Assembly (NCBI GenBank): GCA_014323675.1
Contig: JACONN010000006.1
Coordinates: 558,001-622,000, forward strand
Origin: Hormoscilla sp. GM7CHS1pb
GTDB lineage: Bacteria; Cyanobacteriota; Cyanobacteriia; Cyanobacteriales; Desertifilaceae
DNA: 64,000 nucleotides
Direction of reading: 5' to 3'
Shown here one piece after another: positions 31,998 to 40,712 of the stretch (the stretch's first letter is position 1; each line of letters begins with the position of its first letter). The translations under genes and the position numbers were made by a program. The notes beneath the pieces were generated by a model. That model did not search any database. It saw nothing but the letters and a program-made list of their open reading frames with translations, and was not told where the DNA came from.

Positions 31998-34904
31998 ATG
32001 GAACAAATAGTCAGACCAGTACAAGCAACACCGCTGATATCACCAGCAGGTGCGACCGTGAGCTTTGATGTCGAATATACGACAGACCCGGCTAACTCGG
32101 GAACCACGGGTTTGGGGCTGCGATTGCATTGGGACTCAACTCAGCTGACTTTCGATAGTCTGGAGAATTTTTTCCGTGTTGATTTTGTGCGAGAAGGGAC
32201 GCCGAGTGATGATACTGATGATTTGGATGGCGATCCGGATACGGACCGTTTTGTTCTCGTTGCTTGGGCTGATTTTGGTGGGGGCATTTGGCCAGATGAC
32301 CCCTCGACTCTGCCAGTAACTCTGTACACGGCCAACTTCAGGACATCACCGGATTTTGCGGACGCGACAACGCTTAATTTTACGGCCTCATCCACAGCAG
32401 CGGGTTTCGAGTTAGATCCCACTCCTGTAATTATCCAGGAAGGAGAAGTCTTACCTCCAGCAATAGTCACGATCGCGGCAACGGACGATGACGCTGCTGA
32501 AGAAGGTGAAGACCCAGGCACATTCACCATCACCCGTACAGGAGACACAACAGATGCTCTGACAGTAGAGTACAACTTGGCTGGTTCTGCTGAGGCCGCA
32601 GACTATAGCCCAGAACTGACAGGCACAGCTACTATTGCAGCAGGTACACAGTCAGTAGACATTACCATTACTCCCGTTGATGATGATGAATTAGAAAGTC
32701 CGGAGACAGTACAACTGACCATAGTTGATGCAGATGACTATGACTTGGGTGCTGAAACTGTCGCAACAGTGACAATTGCAGACAATGACGCACCTGGTGG
32801 TACTCAAATGGAACAAATAGTCAGACCAGTACAAGCAACACCGCTGATAGCGCCACCAGGTGCGGCCGTGAGCTTTGATGTCGAATATACGACAGACCCG
32901 GCTAACTCGGGAACGTTGGGATTGGGACTACGATTGCATTGGGACTCAATTGAGCTGACTTTCGATAGTCTGGAGAATGTTTTCGAGGATGATTTGTTTG
33001 CAACCGGGACGCCGAGTGATGATACTGATGATTTGGATGGCGATCCAAATACGGATAGGTTGATTATCGTTAGTTGGGTAGATATTACTCGCGGAACTTG
33101 GCCGAATGACCCCTCGACTCTGCCAGTGGTACTCTACAGGGCAAACTTCACGACATCACCGGATTTTGTGGACGCGACAACGCTTAATTTTACGGCCTCA
33201 TCCACAGCACCGGGTTTCGAGTTAGTTCCCACTCCTGTAATTATCCAGGGTGGCTTACCTCCAGCAATAGTCACGATCGCGGCAACGGACGATGACGCTG
33301 CTGAAGAAGGTGAAGACCCAGGCACATTCACCATCACCCGTACAGGAGACACAACAGATGCTCTGACAGTAGAGTACAACTTGGCTGGTTCTGCTGAGGC
33401 CGCAGACTATAGCCCAGAACTGACAGGCACAGCTACTATTGCAGCAGGTACACAGTCAGTAGACATTACCATTACTCCCGTTGATGATGATGAATTAGAA
33501 AGTCCGGAGACAGTACAACTGACCATAGTTGATGCAGATGACTATGACTTGGGTGCTGAAACTGTCGCAACAGTGACAATTGCAGACAATGACGCACCTC
33601 CTCCAATTGGCGGACCAGATCTGACAGTTAGCATCGCTGACGCGCCAGACCAAGTCACAGAAAATAATCTCCTGACTTACACCCTGACGGTGACCAATGA
33701 GGGAGATGGGGCGGCAACGGATATCGTAGTAGAGAATGCTTTGCCCTTTAGTTTCATTGCGACTGATGTAGATGGTGGTGACTTCACTGTCAGCCAAACG
33801 GGTGATGTGGTTACCTTCTCTGGTGGTAGCCTGGAGGCTGGAGAAAGCGCGGTGCTGACGATCGCGGGCATGGCTCCCACTACGGGCCCATTCCCGATCG
33901 CGGTCAATAACACGGCTGTGGTGGACCCGGACAATGCGATCGCCGAAAGCGACGAAACAAACAACCTAGTTATAGAAGACACTACGGTTACGCCAGCACC
34001 GAACCTGATTGAGATCGAGGGAACTGACGAGGATGATACTCTGGTGGGCACCATTGTTAGCGATCGCATTGATGGTCTGGCGGGGGATGATTTGCTCTTC
34101 GGCGGCGAAGGTGCTGACTTGCTAGAAGGCCGTCAGGGTGCTGATAATCTCTTTGGTGGCCAGGGTAATGACATTCTCTATGGTAATGAAGGAGATGACA
34201 TTCTCTTGGGCGATGATGGCAACGATACCATCAACGGCGGACTAGGTCAAGATTTCCTCGAAGGTGGTACTAGCAGGGATGTCTTCGTACTGCCAAGTGA
34301 TGCAGGAACCACTGACGTTAATCAGGCAGATGTGATCTTGGCCTACCAGGTGGGTATTGATGCGATCGGACTGACAGATGGGTTAACCTTCTCAGACCTG
34401 CTTCTGGAGCAAACACAGATTACCATAGAATTCGGAGGTCAGAATTTCACTGCAGACAGCACGGCCATCATCAATACGTCGTCGAATGACATCTTAGGCG
34501 TCGTTTTCGAGGTGACACCTGACCGTATAATGGACGATAGTCATTTCGTTCCTGTACAAGATGGCATCAACGGCGGACTAGGTCAAGATTTCCTCGAAGG
34601 TGGTACTAGCAGGGATGTCTTCGTACTGCCAAGTGATGCAGGAACCACTGACGTTAATCAGGCAGATGTGATCTTGGCCTACCAGGTGGGTATTGATGCG
34701 ATCGGACTGACAGATGGGTTAACCTTCTCAGACCTGCTTCTGGAGCAAACACAGATTACCATAGAATTCGGAGGTCAGAATTTCACTGCAGACAGCACGG
34801 CCATCATCAATACGTCGTCGAATGACATCTTAGGCGTCGTTTTCGAGGTGACACCTGACCGTATAATGGACGATAGTCATTTTGTACAAGTCGGACTATT
34901 CTAA
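31998..34904 (+). CDS. Large secreted-type protein: cohesin-like and Calx-beta modules, CARDB, RTX repeats
   Basis: About 968 residues. Two tandem units each contain a cohesin-like domain (VSFDVEYTTDPANSG, LHWDSTQLTFDSLEN, DDLDGDPDTDRF) and a Calx-beta domain (GTFTITRTGDTTDALTVEYN). Next comes a CARDB/DUF11-like domain (LTVSIADAPDQVTENNLLTY), then hemolysin-type calcium repeats (GGEGADLLEGRQGADNLFGG) and a C-terminal domain duplicated with a 336-bp period. The RTX part suggests type I secretion by a C-terminal signal. ATG 31998 begins exactly where the second unit begins; ATG 31935 would add residues encoded by the MITE arm. No N-terminal domain precedes the first unit, so the gene may be 5' truncated. 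Function unknown; likely cell surface or matrix. Confidence 0.8.
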   Translation: MEQIVRPVQATPLISPAGATVSFDVEYTTDPANSGTTGLGLRLHWDSTQLTFDSLENFFRVDFVREGTPSDDTDDLDGDPDTDRFVLVAWADFGGGIWPDDPSTLPVTLYTANFRTSPDFADATTLNFTASSTAAGFELDPTPVIIQEGEVLPPAIVTIAATDDDAAEEGEDPGTFTITRTGDTTDALTVEYNLAGSAEAADYSPELTGTATIAAGTQSVDITITPVDDDELESPETVQLTIVDADDYDLGAETVATVTIADNDAPGGTQMEQIVRPVQATPLIAPPGAAVSFDVEYTTDPANSGTLGLGLRLHWDSIELTFDSLENVFEDDLFATGTPSDDTDDLDGDPNTDRLIIVSWVDITRGTWPNDPSTLPVVLYRANFTTSPDFVDATTLNFTASSTAPGFELVPTPVIIQGGLPPAIVTIAATDDDAAEEGEDPGTFTITRTGDTTDALTVEYNLAGSAEAADYSPELTGTATIAAGTQSVDITITPVDDDELESPETVQLTIVDADDYDLGAETVATVTIADNDAPPPIGGPDLTVSIADAPDQVTENNLLTYTLTVTNEGDGAATDIVVENALPFSFIATDVDGGDFTVSQTGDVVTFSGGSLEAGESAVLTIAGMAPTTGPFPIAVNNTAVVDPDNAIAESDETNNLVIEDTTVTPAPNLIEIEGTDEDDTLVGTIVSDRIDGLAGDDLLFGGEGADLLEGRQGADNLFGGQGNDILYGNEGDDILLGDDGNDTINGGLGQDFLEGGTSRDVFVLPSDAGTTDVNQADVILAYQVGIDAIGLTDGLTFSDLLLEQTQITIEFGGQNFTADSTAIINTSSNDILGVVFEVTPDRIMDDSHFVPVQDGINGGLGQDFLEGGTSRDVFVLPSDAGTTDVNQADVILAYQVGIDAIGLTDGLTFSDLLLEQTQITIEFGGQNFTADSTAIINTSSNDILGVVFEVTPDRIMDDSHFVQVGLF
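34231..34884 (+). repeat. Two direct copies, 336-bp period, in the RTX gene
   Basis: 34231-34548 and 34567-34884 are almost identical; the second ends the gene. The Calx-beta segments at 32454-32797 and 33256-33598 are also essentially identical. Confidence 0.9.
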
Positions 34905-34949
34905 GGGAGTCCCTATCGTCCCTATCCTTTGACAGAAAAGGCGATCGCC

Positions 34950-34982
34950 TTTGAAACCCGGTTTTGACAAAAACCGGGTTTC
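34950..34982. terminator. GAAACCCGG hairpin
   Basis: TGAAACCCGGTTTTGAC and AAAACCGGGTTTCA form a strong hairpin 45 bp after the RTX gene. It belongs to the widespread AAACCCGGTTT palindrome family and may end the transcript. Confidence 0.55.
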
Positions 34983-35177
34983 AAGGCTTCATGACTCCTA
35001 AGTGATGATAAAATTATATGATAATGATAAAAATTAGATGCCTCTCGGGTAGTGCGATCCGATCGTCCCCCAGAGGGGGCGATCGAGCAGCGGCTTTCGC
35101 GAGGCATGGAAGAACCGATCGCCTCTCCCGGAGATGACGTAACTATCTTCAGCACCATTATAGCTGATACCATCGAC

Positions 35178-35332
35178 GTAGCATACAGCGCCCCAGTGAG
35201 TGCCGCTACCGCAGTGTTCCTGATCTACCCATCGGGCAAGGTTCCTTCTCTGATGGTATGCCTTTAGGGATCTCTGGTACATTCAACTTCATGCTGGGTG
35301 TAGCTGGCGTGTTCGGCGGATGGCTGTTCTCC
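35178..35332 (+). pseudogene. psbA: psbA (photosystem II D1) fragment
   Basis: Reads VAYSAPVSAATAVFLIYP, then after a one-base loss SFSDGMPLGISGTFNFM, then LGVAGVFGG: the D1 segment before and after the QB region. The 15 residues usually between FNFM and MLGVAGVFGG (QAEHNILMHPFH) are deleted, between two ATGCTGG-type repeats. Upstream (TIIADTID) and downstream sequence is not D1. It is an isolated relic, perhaps from recombination or gene conversion; intact psbA copies must exist elsewhere. The stretch 35340-35523 has an open frame (RVSGEDLKVAVSDTDTGVFF) that I do not recognise. Confidence 0.85.
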
Positions 35333-35551
35333 CGGTATCTGGTTCACCGCCCGTGTTGCGGGTGAGCGGAGAAGACCTGAAGGTGGCGGTTTCCGATACG
35401 GACACAGGCGTGTTTTTCCGACCGGAAGCCGGCGGCAGCGAAGTCAGGGTCGATCGGTATATTGATAATACTGAGGAAATCAAGTACCAGTCAAGCAAGC
35501 TGTACTCAAGAAATCGCCATTAAACCGCGAGTCCCTTGGGTTAACAAAATC

Positions 35552-35582
35552 CCTTACTCCCAGGGGAGCAAGGGATTTGATA
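35552..35582 (-). terminator. Hairpin after the first small secreted-protein gene
   Basis: Minus strand: AAATCCCTTGCTCCCC then TGGGAGTAAGGGATTTTG, a GC stem with a T-rich end, 34 bp after the stop. An equivalent is at 36185-36213. Confidence 0.65.
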
Positions 35583-35615
35583 CTTAACTAATGGTCAGCT
35601 TGATTGCATTGCCCA

Positions 35616-35999
35616 TTAATTGCCAAACATCTGACACATCAGCTCATCGCTACCCAAAACAGACCATGTAGCCGCGTCCGATCCATCTGTTTGAGTTACG
35701 GTTGGAGTGCAGGTTTTTGTATCTCCGAGAACCGCCTGAACCTGTGCTACAAAATCAATGCCTGAAGGAACAAAAGAAATGTCTTGGCACCGGGTTTGTC
35801 CAATGGGGAATAATTCCGTCCATTCCGTGTAAACGGGAGGGTCGGTGAAGTGTATTTGCGTCCTCATCTTTACAACCAATCCAGAGGATAATATGTGCTG
35901 TATACAGGAGTCATCGAAAGCATAGGCTTGCATCGGCCAAGCAAATGTAAAGGCGAGTACAAGGGCTAAACAAGCCACCATTGATTTCCACATCTTCAT
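35616..35999 (-). CDS. Small secreted four-cysteine protein, copy 1
   Basis: A 127-residue protein with a clear signal peptide (MKMWKSMVACLALVLAFTFA, cleavage after QAYA). The mature part has four Cys (SCIQH, TRCQD, KTCTP, LMCQM), likely two disulfides, and the conserved middle VYTEWTELFPIGQTRCQD. I do not recognise the family. It is a tandem paralogue of 36251-36634; leader, gene and terminator are all duplicated with a period of about 633 bp. Confidence 0.75.
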   Translation of the reverse strand: MKMWKSMVACLALVLAFTFAWPMQAYAFDDSCIQHILSSGLVVKMRTQIHFTDPPVYTEWTELFPIGQTRCQDISFVPSGIDFVAQVQAVLGDTKTCTPTVTQTDGSDAATWSVLGSDELMCQMFGN

Positions 36000-36184
36000 T
36001 TGAGAACTCCTACATTGATTTTGTCATCTTGCCATACTAGGCAACTTTTGAAGCGTTTTTCAATCTGGTGAGGTCCAGAAGAATTCGCTAGTGAGTTAAC
36101 AACCACTCTGGTTGCAGTTAGAGACTTGCGTAGAAATCAAGTAATCGCCATTAAACCGCGAGTCCCTTGGGTTAACAACATCCC

Positions 36185-36213
36185 TCACTCCCAGGGGAGC
36201 AAGGGATGTGATA
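36185..36213 (-). terminator. Hairpin after the second small secreted-protein gene
   Basis: Minus strand CATCCCTTGCTCCCC / GGGAGTGAGGGATG; duplicate of the terminator at 35552. Confidence 0.6.
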
Positions 36214-36250
36214 CTTAACTAATAGTCAGCTTGATTGCATTGCCTACTAA

Positions 36251-36634
36251 TTAGCCAGGCATCTCACACCTAACATTTAACGTGGTACCCCAAGCCTGCC
36301 ATACCGCAGAGCCCGGTCCACCCGCTTGAGTTATGCCTGGAGTGCAGGTTTTTGTCTCTCCGAGAACCGCATTAACCTCTGCTACAAAACTAGCGCCTGG
36401 AGGAACCCAACCAACGTCTTGGCACCGGGTTTGTCCAATGGGGAATGAACCCGTCCATTCCGTGTAAACGGTACCGCCGGGCAAGTTTATTTGCGTCCTC
36501 ATCCGTGCAGCATATCCAGCTCCGACTAAAAGCGATACACAGGATTTATCGTAAGCATAGGCTTGCATCGGCCAAGCAAATGTCAACGCGAGTACCAGGG
36601 CTAAACAAGCCGCCATTAATTTCCACATCTTCAT
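36251..36634 (-). CDS. Small secreted four-cysteine protein, copy 2
   Basis: A 127-residue paralogue of the preceding gene: nearly identical signal peptide (MKMWKLMAACLALVLALTFA), all four Cys kept (SCVSL, TRCQD, KTCTP, VRCEM) and the same VYTEWTGSFPIGQTRCQDVG core, while the rest differs (about 60 percent identical by eye). The upstream 90 bp are shared with copy 1, so both probably have the same promoter. Divergence limited to the mature part suggests selection on surface residues. Confidence 0.75.
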   Translation of the reverse strand: MKMWKLMAACLALVLALTFAWPMQAYAYDKSCVSLLVGAGYAARMRTQINLPGGTVYTEWTGSFPIGQTRCQDVGWVPPGASFVAEVNAVLGETKTCTPGITQAGGPGSAVWQAWGTTLNVRCEMPG

Positions 36635-36842
36635 TTGAGAACTCCTACATTGATTTTGTCATCTTGCCATACTAGGCAACTATTATAGCGTTTTTCAATC
36701 TGGTGAGGTCCAGAAGAATTCGCTACCACCGGCGCTGCCAGGTTTTGTCAGTAGCGATCGCCCCCGATGGCGCCAGGGTCGGATAGTCTCCCCGCCAGGG
36801 TCGGGAGGAAAAACTAACTGACTGGATTACTTGACAAAAATC

Positions 36843-36883
36843 ATGTTTCCATTAATTCCCGTCCCCGCAGAGACGCTAACAGA
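36843..36883. repeat. Inverted repeat flanking the cadherin-domain gene, left copy
   Basis: ATGTTTCCATTAATTCCCGT ... GACGCTAACAGA; its inverted partner is 39386-39431. Together they flank about 2.5 kb. Confidence 0.8.
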
Positions 36884-37103
36884 CATCCTAAACCTATATC
36901 CCCTCCCTTGTCAAGCACTACGCTAAAGATCCATAAGCTCAGCTTACTAGAGGTCAGAATTTAATTATTTTTTAAGGATTATTAACAAAAATTCCCCTGA
37001 GTTATGTTTTAATGGTAGTCATTATGTACAGGAGAGCGCCCTGCGATTCCCTCAAGGTCGCTATTGCGCGTCCATTCACAAATAATACAGGAGAAAACAG
37101 ACA

Positions 37104-39323
37104 ATGTTCTTTTCGTTCGGTTTTCACGGCTTCGGTTCGTTTCGGTTGTCTCCCTCTATCAACTATGGCCCCATGGACCTCAGCCTCAGCAACCGCTCCA
37201 TCGACGAAAACGTCGCGGCCAACACTGTTGTCGGCACTTTCTCGACTAGCGACTGGTATATGGATCGACATACCTACCGATTGGTAGCGGGTGCAGGAGA
37301 TGCGGATAACGATGCCTTCACCATTGTCGGTAACCAACTGCAAATCAACAGTTCCCCAGACTTTGAGACTCAGTCCAGTTACAACATCCGAGTTCAAACT
37401 ACCGATACGGGAGGAAAGAGTTACTCGAAGAAATTGACCATTAACATCAACGACGTTGATGAACGTCCCACCGACCTCGACCTCAGCAACAACAGCATCG
37501 ACGAAAACGTCGCAGCCAACACTGTTGTCGGCACCTTCTCAACCGATACAGGGGATAGCTTTATCTACCGGTTGGTAGCGGGTGCAGGAGATGCGGATAA
37601 CGATGCCTTCACCATTGTCGGGAACCAACTGGTCATCAACAGTTCCCCAGACTTTGAGACTCAGTCCAGTTACAACATCCGAGTTCAAACTCTCCATAAC
37701 AATTGGCGGAATTGGCGGAATTTCCCGAATTGGTGGAGTAATTCGCCAAGTTACTCGGAGAACTTGACCATTAACATCAACGACGTTGATGAACGTCCCA
37801 CCGACCTCGACCTCAGCAACAACAGCATCGACGAAAACGTCGCGCCCAACACTGTTGTCGGCACCTTCTCGACCACCGACCCCGATACAGGGGATAGCTT
37901 TACCTACCAGTTGGTAGCGGGTGCAGGAGATACGGATAACGCTGCCTTCACCATTGTCGAGGACCAACTGCTCATCAACAGTTCCCCAGACTTTGAAGCT
38001 CAGTCCAGTTACAGCATCCTCGTTCAAACTACCGATGCGGGAGGAGAGAGTTACTCGGAGAACTTGACCATTAACATCAACGACGTTAATGAAAATAGTC
38101 CGCCTGTAGCTATGGACGACAGCATCACTACTCTGGAACAAACAGCAGTCACGCTCGACGTTCTCGCCAACGACACCGACCCCGATGGCAACCCCATCCA
38201 ACTCGTAGGTTATGAAACTGCTACCAACGGCACCGTTACCCATGGCACTCCAGACTCCCCGGGTAAAGACCTGCTAATTTACACCCCCAATTCAGGTTTC
38301 ACGGGAAATGACAGCATCACCTATACTATATCTGATGGTAATGCTGCTTTCGACACTGCGGAGGTGAACATAACAGTAAATTCTGCCCCTGAAGAAGTTA
38401 TTCAACTGAAGATCACTCCTTCAGAACCGGTCAAAGCAGTAGAACCAAACACAAGCGTCAGCTTTGATGTCAACTACTCTACCGAACCTGCGGAAACTCC
38501 CACCACAGGAATAGCCTTTCACATGCATTGGGACAGTTCTCAAGTAGCATTCGATCCAGTCACTGGTCTGACCGAGCATTTTCCTTTGGGCGCACAACCT
38601 ATAAGTGCAGTCTTGGACGATCCGATCGCCAACGGGGGTTTGGACGGCGACCCGAACACAGACAAATACATCCTGCAAGCTTGGGTAGATGAAGACGGAA
38701 ATTGGCCCAACAATTCTAATCCTACCCTTTACACGGCCAACTTCACAGCGTTACCAGGGTTTGAAGGGACGCAGATCAACTTTAGTGCCAACCCAGATAA
38801 CCTGCCTGCAAATAGCAACTTTGTCTCCAGTTCCATTGCATTAACCTCGCCTGCTCCATCACCTGCTTCATCACCGACACTGGACATTGATGGGAATGGA
38901 GCTATAGATGCGTTAACTGACGGCCTTGTGGCCATACGTTATCTCTTCGGGTTCAGGGGAGAGACTTTGACTAAAGATGTTGTAGGCGAAGGTGCCACCA
39001 GCGATACATCAGAAATTGTTACCTACTTGGACGAAGTGGGGGACATGATGTTAGATATAGATGGCAATGGCACGGCAGGAGCGTTAACTGATGACATTTT
39101 ATTCCTGCGCCATGCTCTCGGATTCTCTGATCAGGCTTTGATCCAGGGTGCAATAAGCGAAGGTGCCACCCGTACTACGGCGACGGCAATTAATGAGCAC
39201 ATGCAATCCTTCTCAGGTGTAGTAAGCGAAGGTGCCACTGATCCGGGAATTCTAGATCCATTCTCTGACACGCAATCCAACGACTCCTTCTACGACTCCT
39301 TCTACTCCTTCGAAGTGCTGTAA
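37104..39323 (+). CDS. Cadherin / cohesin-like / dockerin surface protein
   Basis: A 739-residue protein with a good ribosome site (AGGAG 10 bases before ATG). Three cadherin-type repeats (LSLSNRSIDENVAANTVVGT ... LTININDVDERPTDLDLSNN) come first, then an Ig-like/cadherin-like domain (AVTLDVLANDTDPDGNPIQL), a cohesin-like domain (VSFDVNYSTEPAETP, GLDGDPNTDKYILQAWVDED) and a type I dockerin pair (LDIDGNGAIDALTDGLVAIR and LDIDGNGTAGALTDDILFLR). No signal peptide is visible. The cadherin modules are near-identical at DNA level, a sign of recent expansion. Calcium-binding in cadherin and dockerin loops is expected. The cohesin-like domain resembles those of the protein at 31998. Confidence 0.85.
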   Translation: MFFSFGFHGFGSFRLSPSINYGPMDLSLSNRSIDENVAANTVVGTFSTSDWYMDRHTYRLVAGAGDADNDAFTIVGNQLQINSSPDFETQSSYNIRVQTTDTGGKSYSKKLTININDVDERPTDLDLSNNSIDENVAANTVVGTFSTDTGDSFIYRLVAGAGDADNDAFTIVGNQLVINSSPDFETQSSYNIRVQTLHNNWRNWRNFPNWWSNSPSYSENLTININDVDERPTDLDLSNNSIDENVAPNTVVGTFSTTDPDTGDSFTYQLVAGAGDTDNAAFTIVEDQLLINSSPDFEAQSSYSILVQTTDAGGESYSENLTININDVNENSPPVAMDDSITTLEQTAVTLDVLANDTDPDGNPIQLVGYETATNGTVTHGTPDSPGKDLLIYTPNSGFTGNDSITYTISDGNAAFDTAEVNITVNSAPEEVIQLKITPSEPVKAVEPNTSVSFDVNYSTEPAETPTTGIAFHMHWDSSQVAFDPVTGLTEHFPLGAQPISAVLDDPIANGGLDGDPNTDKYILQAWVDEDGNWPNNSNPTLYTANFTALPGFEGTQINFSANPDNLPANSNFVSSSIALTSPAPSPASSPTLDIDGNGAIDALTDGLVAIRYLFGFRGETLTKDVVGEGATSDTSEIVTYLDEVGDMMLDIDGNGTAGALTDDILFLRHALGFSDQALIQGAISEGATRTTATAINEHMQSFSGVVSEGATDPGILDPFSDTQSNDSFYDSFYSFEVL

Positions 39324-39385
39324 AACCTTATTCCTCTCCTTCCCGGGCTCCGCCTGGGAAGGCATATTGGAGGAGGCCTAGGAGC

Positions 39386-39431
39386 TCTGTTAGCGTCCCT
39401 GTTTGTTAGGGACGGGAATTAATGGAAACAT
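39386..39431. repeat. Inverted repeat flanking the cadherin-domain gene, right copy
   Basis: TCTGTTAGCGTCCCTGTTTG ... AATTAATGGAAACAT, the reverse complement of 36843-36883 with a small internal difference. A CCTTCCC/GGGAAGG hairpin lies at 39341-39364. Confidence 0.8.
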
Positions 39432-39534
39432 CATATTTTTGTCTGTCATTCCAATTCTGGTTGTTCAGCTAATTATTTCCGTCAGCTGAACTGGTCAGAT
39501 CTGATCGGTAAAGAAACCAATAAGGAGAAAAGAA

Positions 39535-40437
39535 ATGGGGTGCATCCCACTTTCGCAAGGGCGAAGCATTCGGAGAGTCCATCTGTAAACTTATATCATA
39601 ATTTGTCGCCCGAATGCTTCGCCCCTACAGCTATCTTTGCAAATCTGGGATGCACCCGGCAACTTTAACTCCATCACCCCCATCACCCTGCCGGAGAATT
39701 TCGCCCGAATAGGCGACGAGACCAATTTGTATGTAGAAGATTTGGATAGTGATGGTAAGGATGAGATTCTGGTTCAAGAAAAACAAAGGGATCGGTCCCC
39801 CACCAGTCGGGTATTGTCCTGGAATGATGAGCAAAATTTCACCGAATATCCGCTCCCTGAAGTGCTTCAAGTTGACGGTCAAAACATGCAACTGTATATT
39901 GCCGATTATAATGGCAATGGGCAAAACGATAATATTCTGGTTCAGGATTCTGAAAACGATTCAGCGCTGCTATACAGCCTTTTCCTGGGGAACAATGACT
40001 ACCGTCAAGGGGGAGCAGGAGACGATACCCTCACAGGGGGTAATGGAGACGACGGGCTTTACGGACACGGGGGCAACGATAGCCTCACCGGGGACAGCGG
40101 CAATGATACCCTAGATGGGGGCAGCGGTCGTGATTTCCTCCATGGCGGAACTGGAAACGATATCCTCAGTGGGGGTGACGAACATGATTGGCTTTACGGC
40201 AATGAGGGCAGTGATACTTTTGTCTTGGTCTCCTGGGGCGCGGATGGGGATTTATGGGATGTTATCGGCGACTTTGAGGATGGCAAGGACTTAATCCGGT
40301 TAGAAGGAGGCGTGAGAGACTTGAGTTTTGCTGATTTAGAAATTATCTCTGACGGCGGTGATACTTTGATCAGGTCTTCTGAGGAAGAGTGGAAAATATT
40401 GGCATTTTTTGTGGGGAGTTGGTCCTGGGCAAATTGA
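39535..40437 (+). pseudogene. RTX/FG-GAP-like protein with an element inserted after its start codon
   Basis: AAGGAG and ATG 39535 look like the original start; a 120-bp element (39538-39657) follows at once and carries an in-frame TAA (about 39586). Removal gives MGNFNSITPITLPENFARIG. The remaining frame (from 39658) has two VCBS/FG-GAP-like segments (DLDSDGKDEILVQ, DYNGNGQNDNILVQ), then hemolysin calcium repeats (GGAGDDTLTGGNGDDGLYGH ...) and a C-terminal FEDGKDLIRLEGGVRDLSFA region. TTG 39637, inside the element, could allow reinitiation. Probably a secreted protein when intact. Confidence 0.75.
39538..39657. repeat. 120-bp element with a nested 70-bp palindrome
   Basis: Ends GGGTGCATCCCA and TGGGATGCACCC. 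Inside, 39558-39627 is an AGGGCGAAGCATTCGG/CCGAATGCTTCGCCCCT palindrome like that at 21031. A truncated relative of the outer end is in duplication copy B at 20041. Confidence 0.85.
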
Positions 40438-40712
40438 TGCTTCTGATTTTATTTAGTTACGGTAACGCCGTTGTTCTCCCTGGGGGGCTCCTTCCAACGG
40501 GTTTTGATCGCGCTCCACCCGCTACAATTGGCAACTGCTCCCCCTAGCCCCCTTGTGGTCAAAAGCAGATGATATCCTGGCCAAAAGAATTCGCACACTC
40601 CAGGCCCCTTCCGCTACGCGAACGACCCTGACAGGTTATATCGTAGCGTGGCTCGAAGGCCTGGGAACGCACATTTGAGGCCTCTCACGCTGTCCTCTAG
40701 GTGAGACTCGCC
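40438..40712. other. Gap before rqcH
   Basis: No gene, hairpin or clear promoter recognised; GC-rich with scattered short repeats. Confidence 0.5.

Noticed and set aside
32141..32575. Long minus-strand frames in the RTX and cadherin genes (also 33677-34069, 37539-38243)
   Set aside because: They are shadows of low-stop repetitive coding sequence on the + strand, with no ribosome sites or family features.
36843..36883. Cyanobacterial CRISPR repeat (GTTTCCATTAATTCCCGTCCC)
   Set aside because: Only two copies in inverted orientation 2.5 kb apart; no array.
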